Part shown: in pieces, positions 14,881 to 23,806 of the stretch
Numbering within the stretch: position 1 is the first letter of the stretch
Layout: the number at the start of each line of letters is the position of its first letter
Assembly (NCBI RefSeq): GCF_019083965.1
Contig: NZ_JAHRCY010000004.1
Coordinates: forward strand, 496,612-560,611
Direction: 5' to 3'
Length of the DNA: 64,000 nucleotides
Source: Catellatospora tritici
GTDB taxonomy: Bacteria > Actinomycetota > Actinomycetes > Mycobacteriales > Micromonosporaceae
Notes under the pieces: generated by a model
Told to the model about the DNA's origin: nothing
The model's input: only the letters and a program-made list of their open reading frames with translations
Databases searched by the model: none
Position numbers and translations under genes: made by a program

Positions 14881-16539
14881 TCACGCTCCGCGCTTCCGGC
14901 GCCGGCGCAGCACACCCGCCGCGACCAGCACCAGCGCCGCGGCCAGCGCCGCGGCGGCCTCAGGCCACGCACCGACCCTGGTCGCGAGCGTGGACCCGGT
15001 GCTCAGCCGCAGCTGCCGTACCACCACCGCTTCGGTATTGAAATCAGTTGCATCATGCACAGAACCGTCAGCAGTTACAAAACCGGACACACCGACGGTT
15101 GAGGCCATGAGACTGTCCCGGCCGTGTTCGACGGCCCGCAGCCGCACCATCGCCAGCTGCTGTGTCGCCTCGGCGATGTCGAACGTCGCGTTGTTGGTCT
15201 GCACCGCCAGCAGCTGCGCCCCCGACCGGACGGTGGCGTTGACGACGTCGTCGTAGGCGACCTCGAAACAGATCACGTCGCCGACCTTCGCCGGACCCAA
15301 CGTCAGCACCCCGGGGGCGGTCCCGGCGACGAAGTCGGTGCGCAGCAGCTTCGCCTGGTTGGTGATCGCCTGCGCGATCGGTTCGACGATCGGGCGCAGC
15401 GGCAGGTACTCGGCGAACGGCACCGGATGCTGCTTGAGGTACATCTGCGACGGCGGCCCGTACGCCGACTGGCGCGGCAGCCACACCAGGCCCGCGTTGC
15501 GCGACTGCCCCGCCTCGGGCCCGGACAGCACGGCGCCGACCAGGATCGGGGCGTTGATCGCGGTGGCGGCCGCGTCGATCGCGGCGGCGGCGTCGATGTT
15601 GCGCAGCGGGTCGATGTCGGAGGCGTTCTCCGGCCAGATCACCAGGTCCGGCCGGGCGACCTCACCGGCGGCCACCCGTCGGGCCAGATCCGTGGTGGCG
15701 CGGGCGTGGTTGTTGAGCACCGCCTGCCGCTGCGCGTTGAACTCCAGCCCCAGCCGGGGCACGTTGCCCTGCACGATCGCGACCGTCACCGGGCTGCCGT
15801 TCGGCTCGGCGGTGGGCACGGCCAGCCCGACACCCACCACGACCAGCGCCGCACCCGTGTACGCCGCGACAGCCCCCCAGCGTCGCCCGGACGCGACGGC
15901 ACCGGCCGCCGGGTCCGCGACTGCCTCGGTGAGCCGGACCGGGCGCAGGGCCAGCCACGCGGCGGCCAGCAGGCCACCGGCCAGCGCGACCGCGAACGTG
16001 ACCAGCGGTGCGCCGCCGAGGCGGGCCAGCATCAGGGTCGGGGCGTCGGCCTGGCTGAACGCGAGCCTGCCCCACGGGAACCCGCCGAACGGCGCCCGGT
16101 CCCGCAGCGCCTCCTGCGCCACCCACAGCAGCGCCACCGCCAGCGGCCACAGGCCCGGCCGCCGGGTCGCCAGCGGACTCACCCACGCCAGGGCCAGGCC
16201 CAGCAGCAGCAGGTAGGTGGCCTGGAACACGGCCAGCAGCAGCCACGGCGCGTACCCGACGTGCAGGTTCGTCCACGCCAGCAGCGGCGCGAAGAACACC
16301 AGCCCGGTGACCAGGCCCAGCCCGGCACCGGCGCGCAGCCGCCGCCCATGCACCGCCACCGCCAGGCCCGCCACCCCGACGGGCGCGGCCCACCACAGGC
16401 CGTACGGCGGGAACGACACCAGCAGCGCGAGCCCCGACACCACCGCCAGCACCAGCGCGGTCCACAGCCGCGGACCGCCACCTGGCACAGGGGCGGGCGG
16501 GCCGGGCGGGGTCGTGGGGGCGAGGGTCTGCACCGTCAC
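14881..16539 (-). CDS. lnt: Apolipoprotein N-acyltransferase
   Basis: About 552 residues. An N-terminal membrane domain of six or more helices (VSGLALLVSFPPYGLWWAAP onward) is followed by a nitrilase-type domain (about 240-500) and a last helix near the C-terminus. The catalytic triad Glu-Lys-Cys is visible: IWPENASDID, YLKQHPVPFAEYLPLR, and GDVICFEVAYDD. Lnt acylates the N-terminal cysteine of lipoproteins at the outer face of the membrane. The start is uncertain among several GTG codons (16542, 16539, 16533); 16539 is taken for spacing from AGGTG. It is the first gene of an lnt-ppm1 operon. Confidence 0.92.
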   Translation of the reverse strand: MTVQTLAPTTPPGPPAPVPGGGPRLWTALVLAVVSGLALLVSFPPYGLWWAAPVGVAGLAVAVHGRRLRAGAGLGLVTGLVFFAPLLAWTNLHVGYAPWLLLAVFQATYLLLLGLALAWVSPLATRRPGLWPLAVALLWVAQEALRDRAPFGGFPWGRLAFSQADAPTLMLARLGGAPLVTFAVALAGGLLAAAWLALRPVRLTEAVADPAAGAVASGRRWGAVAAYTGAALVVVGVGLAVPTAEPNGSPVTVAIVQGNVPRLGLEFNAQRQAVLNNHARATTDLARRVAAGEVARPDLVIWPENASDIDPLRNIDAAAAIDAAATAINAPILVGAVLSGPEAGQSRNAGLVWLPRQSAYGPPSQMYLKQHPVPFAEYLPLRPIVEPIAQAITNQAKLLRTDFVAGTAPGVLTLGPAKVGDVICFEVAYDDVVNATVRSGAQLLAVQTNNATFDIAEATQQLAMVRLRAVEHGRDSLMASTVGVSGFVTADGSVHDATDFNTEAVVVRQLRLSTGSTLATRVGAWPEAAAALAAALVLVAAGVLRRRRKRGA

Positions 16540-16625
16540 CACATCACCTATCTGTCGCAGCCGGGCGCGTCGCGCCACCCCGACCGAAGATCACACCCGG
16601 GGTGCTGCACAGGCTACACAAGAAT

Positions 16626-16652
16626 CGGGGCGCGGCCGACGGCCGCGCCCCG
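16626..16652 (-). terminator. Hairpin downstream of the MutL-like gene
   Basis: A perfect 12-bp stem (CGGGGCGCGGCC, 16626-16637, with 16641-16652) and a 3-nt loop. It lies between the stop at 16894 of the lysine cluster and the start of lnt. The whole 16540-16893 interval contains no convincing gene; apart from this hairpin I see only unremarkable sequence that must include the lnt promoter. Confidence 0.65.
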
Positions 16653-16893
16653 CACTCCCCAACTCCTGCAAGCGGCCGCGGCCGGTGACCTTCGGGCCGA
16701 TCCGCGCCTGGCCGGCTGCCGGGCGTCGGGTCGTTGTCTACTGGCCACCGCCTGCCGCCTGCCGCACCATCGAACCGAAAACATCGAGCCGATCGTTGCG
16801 GCGGAGGACCTTACGACGGTACGCGTGAGCCCACCGCCGGGTCAATTTCAGCATGCGTGTACGCAGCGTGACCATTACCCGTCCGGGGACTCG

Positions 16894-18225
16894 TCAGCGC
16901 AGCTCAGCGGCGAGTAGGGCCGCCGCGGCGGCCGGATGTTCGGCGGCCAGAAGTCCGGCCGCGGCCAGGATGTAGGACGCGTCGACGACCGTACGCGGCG
17001 CGCGCGGCAGCGGCCACCCGCCCGCGCTGTCACCCAGCCCCGCCGCCATGATCCGCTGGGCGACCAGCGGCGGGTTGTGCCGCAGCACCCCGCCGGACCC
17101 GATCGCCAGCGCCACGTCACGCAGGTCACGGCCACCGCGGCGCGGCCCGCCGACCACGACGGCCTCGCCGCGGGCGTGGCGGCGCAGCGCCACCGCCACC
17201 GCGAGCTCGGCCAGCCGCCAGTCCACGGCCTGCTCCAGGGCACTGTCGGCGACGAACCCGGGATGCTCGGCCCGCAGATCCGCGGCCTGCTGCAGCGCGT
17301 GGGTGTCGTCGTGGGGCAGCAGCTTCTCCCCCACCGCCGCGGCGACGACCCCGGGCGCAGACCAGCGCATCCCCAGGTCCCCCTCGACCGTACGGGCCGC
17401 CCACATCGTCCCGGCGACCTCGTCGCGGACCCCGGCCAGCTGCTCGGCGTCGGGGATCAGCACCGAATAGACGTCGGTGGTGGCCCCACCGACGTCGACG
17501 ACCAGCAGATCCTGACCCAGGTCCGACGCCAGCAGCTCGACCCCCGACAGGACCGCGTCGGGGGTCGCCGCCCGCACCAGCGACGCGAACCGGGGCCCCC
17601 GCGACAGTTTCTTGCCGCCGATGACGTGCTGCAGGAACACCTGCCGGATCGCCGCCCGCGCCGGCCCCGGCTCCAGGGTCCCGATCGCGGGCAGCACGTT
17701 GGCCACCGCCACCGTCGGCACCCCCGCCCCGGTGAGCAGCGCGAACAGCTCCTCACGGCAGTCGGCGTTGCCCGCCAGCACCACCGGGACCCGCCACCGG
17801 GCCTTGGCCAGCCGGGTCGCGTTGGCGGTGATCGTGTCGACGTCACCGCCGTCGGTGCCGCCGACCAGCAGCACCACGTCAGGTCGGGCGGCCCGCAGCG
17901 CGGCCAGGCCGTCACGGTCCAGGACTCCGGCGGCGACGTGGACGACCCTCGCCCCGGCCGACAACCCGACCCGGTGCCCGGCCTGCGCGGTGACCAGCCG
18001 CTCGTACCCGATCACGGCCAGGCGCAGTCCACCGCCCGCCGACGAGCACACCAGCAGCCCGTCGGGGGTGTGCCCGGTCGCCGCGACGGCCGCGTCCAGG
18101 CCGTGCAGCACGTCGGTGCCGACGGTGGTGCGGTGCGACCCGGTCGCGACCAGCCGCCCGTCGCCGGTGTCGACCAGCGCCGCCTTCGTGAACGTCGACC
18201 CGACGTCGACGCAGCAGATCAGCAC
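16894..18225 (-). CDS. MutL/GlmL-like reactivation ATPase of the lysine aminomutase
   Basis: A 443-residue ASKHA-type ATPase of the GlmL/MutL group, found next to B12-dependent carbon-skeleton and amino mutases. The phosphate-1 loop is DVGSTFTKAALVD at the N-terminus, the second is VVDVGGATTDVYSV at about 245, and LLVGGTDGGDVDTI lies between. Such proteins are thought to bind and reactivate the cobalamin mutase. Its place at the end of the kamD-kamE-kal operon, one base after the kal stop, makes lysine 5,6-aminomutase the likely client. The start is GTG 18225. Confidence 0.8.
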   Translation of the reverse strand: MLICCVDVGSTFTKAALVDTGDGRLVATGSHRTTVGTDVLHGLDAAVAATGHTPDGLLVCSSAGGGLRLAVIGYERLVTAQAGHRVGLSAGARVVHVAAGVLDRDGLAALRAARPDVVLLVGGTDGGDVDTITANATRLAKARWRVPVVLAGNADCREELFALLTGAGVPTVAVANVLPAIGTLEPGPARAAIRQVFLQHVIGGKKLSRGPRFASLVRAATPDAVLSGVELLASDLGQDLLVVDVGGATTDVYSVLIPDAEQLAGVRDEVAGTMWAARTVEGDLGMRWSAPGVVAAAVGEKLLPHDDTHALQQAADLRAEHPGFVADSALEQAVDWRLAELAVAVALRRHARGEAVVVGGPRRGGRDLRDVALAIGSGGVLRHNPPLVAQRIMAAGLGDSAGGWPLPRAPRTVVDASYILAAAGLLAAEHPAAAAALLAAELR

Positions 18226-18226
18226 G

Positions 18227-18610
18227 TCACGCCTTGGGCGGCACGACCACGGTGCCGGTCGCGGTCACCGCGACCACCGGCGGGTCCAGTACCTGCGCCG
18301 CCGACTCCGACACGTCCGGGCGGCCCCGGCACACCACCCGCGCCTCGAAGTCGATGGTGCGGCTGCGGGTGCCCATCCGGGTCACCGTCGCCGAGATCTC
18401 CAGCACGTCCCCGGCCCGCATCGGCGCCCTGAACTGCACATCGGAGTACGACGCGAACAGGCCCTCGTCCCCGTCGGTGCGGATGCACACCTCGGTCGCG
18501 ACATCCCCGAACGCGGCGAGTGCGTACGCGCCGTCGACGAGGTTGCCCGCGTAGTGGGCGTGGCTGTACGGCACATACCGGCGGTGGGTCACATTCAGTC
18601 CGACGCTCAT
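18227..18610 (-). CDS. kal: 3-aminobutyryl-CoA ammonia-lyase (hotdog fold)
   Basis: A 127-residue single hotdog-domain protein. Kal removes ammonia from L-3-aminobutyryl-CoA to give crotonyl-CoA in lysine fermentation. The family-typical helix HYAGNLVDGAYALAAFGDVA is present, with the His and Asp of that helix as likely catalytic residues, then FASYSDVQFRAPMRAGD. ATG 18610 is chosen; it overlaps the stop of a 27-codon leader frame (18607-18690) in an ATGA. Neighbours kamE upstream and the MutL-like gene downstream confirm the pathway. Confidence 0.82.
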   Translation of the reverse strand: MSVGLNVTHRRYVPYSHAHYAGNLVDGAYALAAFGDVATEVCIRTDGDEGLFASYSDVQFRAPMRAGDVLEISATVTRMGTRSRTIDFEARVVCRGRPDVSESAAQVLDPPVVAVTATGTVVVPPKA

Positions 18611-18690
18611 GCCGAAACCCCGCTTCGCGCGTATTCGGCACGGGGCACTTCCGCGCTGCACTCCATGATTCGCTCGCTTCGCTCGCTCAT
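18607..18690 (-). CDS. 27-codon bridging ORF containing a GCGAGCGAA repeat
   Basis: A very short frame (MSERSERIMECSAEVPRAEY, 27 residues in all). Its ATG overlaps the kamE stop (ATGA, 18687-18690) and its own stop overlaps the kal start (ATGA, 18607-18610). It may act as a translational bridge that keeps ribosomes moving from kamE to kal. The 5' part is the tandem GAGCGAGCGAAGCGAGCGAA motif, a repeat type that to my recollection recurs in actinobacterial genomes, so the peptide itself may have no function. Confidence 0.45.
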   Translation of the reverse strand: MSERSERIMECSAEVPRAEYARSGVSA

Positions 18691-19451
18691 GCGGCTGCCT
18701 TCTCCTTCTTGCGCTCGGCGCGCTGGGTGATCAAAGCGTGCACCAGGTAGCTGGCGACCTCACGTGGCGTCGTGCCCCGGCCGAAGATCCGGTCCACGCC
18801 CAGCTCACCGGCCATCAGCTCATCGAAGCGGGGCCCGCCGACGATCAGCAGCGGCCGCTTGTCGGCCGGCATCGCCTCCCGGAACGCCGCCGACATCTCC
18901 CGCGTGTTGTGCAGGTGCGCGTCGCGCTGCGTCACGACCTGCGACACCAGCACCGCGTCGGCCTTCTCCGCCTTCGCCGCGGCGACCAGCTCCGGGACCG
19001 TCACCTGGGCGCCCATGTTGACGACCTTCAGCTCCCGGTAGTACTCCAGGCCCTTCTCGCCGGCGATGCCCTTGAGGTTGAGGATCGCGTCGATGCCGAC
19101 GGTGTGCGCGTCGGTGCCGATCGTCGCCCCGACCACCGACAGCTTGCGGCGCAGCTTCTGCTTGACGACCGTGTTGACCTCCTTGGCGCCCAGCAGCGGG
19201 AAGTCACGCTCGATGACCTGCACCTTGTCGAGTTCGACCAGGTGCCGCACCGACCCGTACACGACGAAGAAGGTGAACCCGTCACCCATCTGCTTGGCGT
19301 GCACCAGCATCGCCGGGTCCAGGCCCATCTTCGCCGCCAGCTGCAGCGCCGCACCCTCGGCCTTCTTGTCGTGCGGCAGCGGCAGCGTGAAACTGACCTG
19401 GGTCATGCCGTCGCCGGTGGTGTCGCCGTACGGGCGGATGACCGTGCTCAC
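18687..19451 (-). CDS. kamE: Lysine 5,6-aminomutase beta subunit (cobalamin-binding)
   Basis: A 254-residue subunit that binds adenosylcobalamin. The base-off motif DXHXXG is DAHTVG with the cobalt-ligand His at residue 116. A Lys lies 11 residues later (K127, in LNLKG), the same spacing as the PLP-binding Lys144/His133 pair of the clostridial enzyme. The Rossmann B12 domain continues with NMGAQVTVPELV and LIVGGPRFDELMAGELGVD. With KamD it moves the terminal amino group of beta-lysine to give 3,5-diaminohexanoate. GTG 19451 overlaps the kamD stop (GTGA), coupling the two subunits. Confidence 0.95.
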   Translation of the reverse strand: MSTVIRPYGDTTGDGMTQVSFTLPLPHDKKAEGAALQLAAKMGLDPAMLVHAKQMGDGFTFFVVYGSVRHLVELDKVQVIERDFPLLGAKEVNTVVKQKLRRKLSVVGATIGTDAHTVGIDAILNLKGIAGEKGLEYYRELKVVNMGAQVTVPELVAAAKAEKADAVLVSQVVTQRDAHLHNTREMSAAFREAMPADKRPLLIVGGPRFDELMAGELGVDRIFGRGTTPREVASYLVHALITQRAERKKEKAAA

Positions 19452-21037
19452 TGCTGCTCCCCCTTGGCCGGCGCCTCCAGGATGTCGGTGGCCGGGTTGT
19501 AGTAGCCGTCCTCGTGCGCGGCGACCCCGTCCAGGCCCTTGCCCCGGTTCGCGGGCCGTTTCATGATCCCGAACGTGCCGTCGGCGATCGCGTTCAGCAG
19601 GGTGTCGTCCTCGATCCGGGCCAGCAGGTCGATCGCCTCGTCCAGGACCTGATGCGCCCGCTGTTGGATGAACCCGCCCGGGGCGGGCACGAAGTCCTCG
19701 TGCAGGTTCCCGGCCGCACCCAGCACATACCGGACGTTCTGCAGCGCGATGTCACGGTCGGACAGCCACGGCGTCACCACCGCCTCGGTCATCATCCCGA
19801 CCAACAGGATCCCCTGCCCGGTCAGCGTGCCGACCAGGTTGAAGAAACCGTCGAGCAGGTTGCCGCGGAACACGTCACCGGTCATGTGTTTGGTCGGCGG
19901 CATCCACTTCAGCGGCGCGTGCGGGAACAGCTCCCGCGCCAACAGCGCGTGCGCCAACTCCAGGCGGAACGACTCCGGCAGCTCCGGGTTGATCTCGAAC
20001 GCGTGGCCGAGGCCCAGCTGCCAGTCCGCCAACCCGGCCTCGTGCGCGAAGTACTCGTTGAGCAGCTGCGACACCGTCACCGTGTGCGCGGCCTCGACCG
20101 CGTCGGCGGTCGTCAGGTAGTTGTCCTCACCGGTGTTGATGATGATCCCGGCACGGGCGTGGATCTGGCGACTGAACCGCTGGTCGACGAACGTACGGAT
20201 CGGGTTGATGTCCCGGAACAGGATCCCGTACATCGAGTCGTTGAGCATCATGTCCAGCCGCTGCAACCCCGCCAGGGTCGCGATCTCCGGCATGCACAGA
20301 CCCGACGCGTAATTGGTCAGGCGCACGTAGCGGCCGAGCTCCCGGCTGGACTCGTCCAGGGCCGCGCGCATCAGCCGGAAGTTCTCCTGCGTGGCGTACG
20401 TGCCCGCGAAACCCTCCCGGGTCGCGCCCTCGGGCACGTAGTCCAGCAGCGACTGGCCGGTGGAGCGGATCACCGCGATCACGTCGGCGCCCGCGCGGGC
20501 GGCGGCCTGCGCCTGCGGAATGTCCTCGTAGATGTCACCGGTCGCCACGATCAGGTAGATCCACGGCCGCTGCTTCGGATCCCCATACTTCTTGATCATC
20601 TTGTCGCGTTCGACCCGGTTACGGTCGACCTGCCTGATCCCCGCGGCCACCGACCGCCGCGACGCCTTGCGCGCCGCAGTGACCGCCTTGCCGCGGGGCA
20701 GGTCGAACCGCAACGACCCCGACGCAGCCTTCTGCGCCAACAACGTCAGGTCCGCACCCGACCCGGACAGGCCATGCTCGGCCACCGCGTGGAACACCGG
20801 CAACGCCACCCCGTGCCCCAACCCCACATCGGCGCGCACCGCGTCGACCAGGCGGTTCACCCACGGAATACCGTCGGCGTCGGCGCCGGTGATCCCGGCC
20901 AACCGCAACACCGCCCGCTCCACCGACACGGTGGTGTGCGAACGGGCCAACTCCACGACCGGGCGCCCGGCCCGCGCCGCCAAGGCACGAGCACGAGCGA
21001 CCAGCTCCGGGTCCAGATGCAGCTTATTGCTGTGCAT
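19448..21037 (-). CDS. kamD: Lysine 5,6-aminomutase alpha subunit
   Basis: A 529-residue TIM-barrel subunit that binds the substrate, and PLP together with KamE. Recognisable stretches are LDPELVARARALAARAG near the start, the barrel core with IYLIVATGDIYEDIPQAQAA and AGADVIAVIRSTGQSLLDYV, YVRLTNYASGLCMPEIATLA, and the His/Lys-rich PLKWMPPTKHMTGD. ATG 21037 is taken for family length. Its 5' end overlaps the 3' end of the amidohydrolase gene by 14 nt. It is the central gene of the lysine degradation operon, co-transcribed with kamE. Confidence 0.95.
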   Translation of the reverse strand: MHSNKLHLDPELVARARALAARAGRPVVELARSHTTVSVERAVLRLAGITGADADGIPWVNRLVDAVRADVGLGHGVALPVFHAVAEHGLSGSGADLTLLAQKAASGSLRFDLPRGKAVTAARKASRRSVAAGIRQVDRNRVERDKMIKKYGDPKQRPWIYLIVATGDIYEDIPQAQAAARAGADVIAVIRSTGQSLLDYVPEGATREGFAGTYATQENFRLMRAALDESSRELGRYVRLTNYASGLCMPEIATLAGLQRLDMMLNDSMYGILFRDINPIRTFVDQRFSRQIHARAGIIINTGEDNYLTTADAVEAAHTVTVSQLLNEYFAHEAGLADWQLGLGHAFEINPELPESFRLELAHALLARELFPHAPLKWMPPTKHMTGDVFRGNLLDGFFNLVGTLTGQGILLVGMMTEAVVTPWLSDRDIALQNVRYVLGAAGNLHEDFVPAPGGFIQQRAHQVLDEAIDLLARIEDDTLLNAIADGTFGIMKRPANRGKGLDGVAAHEDGYYNPATDILEAPAKGEQQ

Positions 21038-22574
21038 AGATCGTTTCTCCACGAAGGACGGTACGGACACAAACCGGCAGCTCATCATGCTGCCCAAGCA
21101 TCGGAAGGGTTCCCGCCAGACCAGCCGGGGCACGCCACACCGCGAACGTCGCCGGCGCCCCCGGCACCAGCACCCCCTCGCCGTCACGGTGCACCGACCG
21201 CCAACCACCACGGGTGTGCGCGGCGAACGCCGACTTCGGACTCATCCGCTGCTGCGGATTGAAGTGCCACACCGCCGCCCGCACACTGCCCCACGGATCC
21301 AGCGGCGTCACCGGGCTGTCCGAGCCGAACGCCAGCGCCACGCCCGTGTTGTGCATCTGCCCCATCGGGTTGGACGCCAGGCTGCGCTCAACACCCAGCC
21401 GCTGCGCGTACATCTGCCCGGTGCCACCCCACAGGCGGTCGAACGCGGGCTGCATGCTCGCCACGATCCCGAACTCCACGAACGCCGCGATCAGCCGCTT
21501 GTCCATGATCTCGGCATGCTCCACCCGGTGCCGGGCGTCACGGATCGCGTCCACGCCCAGCTTCTGCTCCGCCATCGCGAACCCCGCCACCACCGTGGAG
21601 ATCGCCTCGTCGCCGATCGCGTGGAAGCCGCCCTGCATCCGGTGCGCATGGCAGTCCAACAGGTGGTCACGCACCTGCTCGGCGGTGACGTAACCGTGGC
21701 CGCAGCCCTGCTCCCCGTCCAGGTACGCCTTCGTCACGTGCGCGGTCCGCGAACCCAGCGCCCCGTCGGCGTACAGGTCCCCGCCCGCACCGACCGCACC
21801 CAGCTCCCGGGCCTTGGCCGCGCCCAGCAGCTCGCCCCAGAACCCGTACACCTCCGGCAGGCCCTGGCCGGACAGGCGCAGCAGATCCGTGAAATCGGTC
21901 TCGCTGGACGTCCCCGGGCCGCCGCACTCGTGCACCGCCGCGATACCCAGCGACGCCGCATGCCGCAGGGCCGTCACCTGCGCCTGCTGCCGCTGCACCG
22001 TCGTGATCTGCCCGAACGCCCGCTCCCGCACCACATGATGGGCGTCGCGACGCACCCAGCCGGACGCGTCGTAGCCGGGCACCCCGACCGCCAGCGCCAG
22101 CAGGTCCGACGAGACCAGCGCCGAATGGATCGACGCCTGCGACAGGTACACGCTGCGCCCACCCGCCGCCCGATCCAGCTCCACCGCCGTGGGCGGGGTC
22201 TGCGCCGCACCCCAGGTGCTCTCGTCGAACCCGTGGCCCAGCACCACCGCGTCCTGGCCCAGCCCGTCGGCGAACCCCGACACCGCCTTCAACAGGTCCG
22301 TCGCGCTACGCACCGCCGACAGATCCAGGCCCGCCAAGGCCAGACCCGTGTCCGTGGCATGCACATGCGCGTCCACGAACGCCGGCGTCACCAACGCACC
22401 ACCGAGATCCACCCGAACATCCGCGCTCGGCGCGTCGGACAGGGGGCCGAGCCACACGATCGTCTGACCGCGCGTCAACATCGCCGTCGCCGCCGGATCA
22501 GCGGGACTGCGAACCACAGCGTTGCACCACAGCGTCGTGGGCTCCGCCGGCAGGGGGGTCACCGAAGTCTGCAT
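21024..22574 (-). CDS. Amidohydrolase family protein in the lysine cluster
   Basis: A 516-residue metal-dependent amidohydrolase of the YtcJ/imidazolonepropionase-like type. The metal-site motif is VDAHVHATDTGLALAG at about residue 65; later ligands are in HECGGPG, GGFHAIGDEA, RVEHAEIMD and the terminal Asp in FGSDSPVTPLDPWG. The substrate is unknown. Position inside the kam operon (4 nt after the kdd stop, overlapping kamD) suggests it frees a lysine or beta-lysine derivative from an amide, or acts on a pathway side product. I know no assigned role for it in this pathway. Confidence 0.85.
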   Translation of the reverse strand: MQTSVTPLPAEPTTLWCNAVVRSPADPAATAMLTRGQTIVWLGPLSDAPSADVRVDLGGALVTPAFVDAHVHATDTGLALAGLDLSAVRSATDLLKAVSGFADGLGQDAVVLGHGFDESTWGAAQTPPTAVELDRAAGGRSVYLSQASIHSALVSSDLLALAVGVPGYDASGWVRRDAHHVVRERAFGQITTVQRQQAQVTALRHAASLGIAAVHECGGPGTSSETDFTDLLRLSGQGLPEVYGFWGELLGAAKARELGAVGAGGDLYADGALGSRTAHVTKAYLDGEQGCGHGYVTAEQVRDHLLDCHAHRMQGGFHAIGDEAISTVVAGFAMAEQKLGVDAIRDARHRVEHAEIMDKRLIAAFVEFGIVASMQPAFDRLWGGTGQMYAQRLGVERSLASNPMGQMHNTGVALAFGSDSPVTPLDPWGSVRAAVWHFNPQQRMSPKSAFAAHTRGGWRSVHRDGEGVLVPGAPATFAVWRAPAGLAGTLPMLGQHDELPVCVRTVLRGETIYAQQ

Positions 22575-22578
22575 GAGG

Positions 22579-23652
22579 TCAGTGTGCCGTGTCCGGCGCA
22601 CCCGCCGAGGACTCCTGCCGCAGCCGGGACTCGAACAATTCCCGAACCGCCGGCACCGACCGCAGCAGACCCAGCGCGTACGCCGCATGACCAGGCACGT
22701 AACCGTTACCCACCAGCATCGTCACATCCGCGGCCAGACCCTCGGCACCCAACGCGGCCGCCGCGAAACTCGTCGCCATCGAGAAGAAGATCACCGTGCC
22801 GCCGTCGGCCGTCGACAGGATCGCCCCGTGCTCACAACCCGGCACGTCCACGCACACCACCGTCACGTCCGCCGCACCACCCAACGCCGCCGACACCGCG
22901 TCCGCCAGCGCCACCGGGTCCCGGGCATCCGCGAGAGCCACCACATCGGCCAGGCCCGTCGGCTCCAACAGCGCCCGCTCGCGCTCCACCGGCACGATCC
23001 CGACCGTACGGGCCGCACCCGCCGCCCGAGCCGCGGCCAGCGACAGCGAACCGCTCTTGCCCGCCCCGCCGATCACCGCCACGGACGGGGCGTTGCCGCG
23101 CTCGGCGTGCTGGCGCACCACCCGGGCCGTCAACGCCGGGGCGCCACACACGTCCATCACCGCCAGGGACAGCTCCGGATCCAGGTCGGCGGGCAGCACC
23201 GCGGCGATCGAACGCGCGAACAGGATCGCGTGACCCTCACACGGGACCTGCTCGCTGCGGCCGTCCCAGCGCTTGAGGCCATCGGTGACCGACAGCGGGG
23301 TCAGCGTCAGCGAGACCAGGGTCGCGACGCGGTCGCCGACGCTCAGGCCCAGCGGCGACTGCGGGCCGACCGCCTCGACGGTGCCGATGAGCATGCCGCC
23401 CGAGCCGGTGACCGGGTTCTGCATCTTGCCGCGGCTGCCGATGATGTCAAGCACCTCGGCGCGTACGGCGGCGCCGTCGCCCGCGTGCTTGGTCTCCAGC
23501 TGCCGGAAGCTCGCGGCGTCGAGGTTCAGCCGCTCGACCGAGATCCGGACCTCGTCCTGCCCGATCTCCGCCGAATTGTCCAACCGAAGTGCCGCCTGGG
23601 GCAGTACGCCCTTCGGCTCCAGCACCCGGTGCAGCCCGATCGGTGACGTCAT
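22579..23652 (-). CDS. kdd: L-erythro-3,5-diaminohexanoate dehydrogenase
   Basis: A 357-residue NAD(P)-dependent dehydrogenase converting 3,5-diaminohexanoate to 5-amino-3-oxohexanoate and ammonia. Family features are SRGKMQNPVTGSGGMLIGTV, a medium-chain-like N-terminal domain, and the Rossmann region VAVIGGAGKSGSLSLAAARA near residue 195. ATG 23652 is the first gene start of the minus-strand operon and faces kamA. The frame is open upstream to 23781, but that would cross the promoter region. The next pathway enzyme, Kce, is not in this window. Confidence 0.9.
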   Translation of the reverse strand: MTSPIGLHRVLEPKGVLPQAALRLDNSAEIGQDEVRISVERLNLDAASFRQLETKHAGDGAAVRAEVLDIIGSRGKMQNPVTGSGGMLIGTVEAVGPQSPLGLSVGDRVATLVSLTLTPLSVTDGLKRWDGRSEQVPCEGHAILFARSIAAVLPADLDPELSLAVMDVCGAPALTARVVRQHAERGNAPSVAVIGGAGKSGSLSLAAARAAGAARTVGIVPVERERALLEPTGLADVVALADARDPVALADAVSAALGGAADVTVVCVDVPGCEHGAILSTADGGTVIFFSMATSFAAAALGAEGLAADVTMLVGNGYVPGHAAYALGLLRSVPAVRELFESRLRQESSAGAPDTAH

Positions 23653-23806
23653 TGTCCGGTTCTCCCTCAAAAAGTGACGCTCTCCCGCGATCACCAAGGC
23701 AAATCTGCTGCCTAAGTTAGCGCTCGCGGGAAATTCTACGGCAGAATAGTTGGTGAGCCGAAGAAGTTCCAGTATGGTCATCTGGACCGCAAAGGAGAGG
23801 CCACCG
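23653..23806. promoter_or_regulatory. Divergent kdd/kamA control region
   Basis: 154 bp, distinctly more AT-rich than its surroundings, between two divergently transcribed pathway genes. It contains two inverted repeats: TCCCGCGA (23683-23690) with TCGCGGGA (23724-23731), and ATTCT-N5-AGAAT at 23733-23747. Either could be an operator for a regulator of lysine use. No cobalamin riboswitch fits here. Confidence 0.5.

Noticed and set aside
18668..18690. CRISPR-like or tandem array from the GCGAGCGAA motif
   Set aside because: Only two short adjacent units are present, without spacers; it is better explained as a common intergenic repeat used as a translational bridge.
23653..23806. Cobalamin riboswitch for the B12-dependent aminomutase
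   Set aside because: The interval is too short for a riboswitch plus two promoters, and I find no B12-box-like sequence in it.
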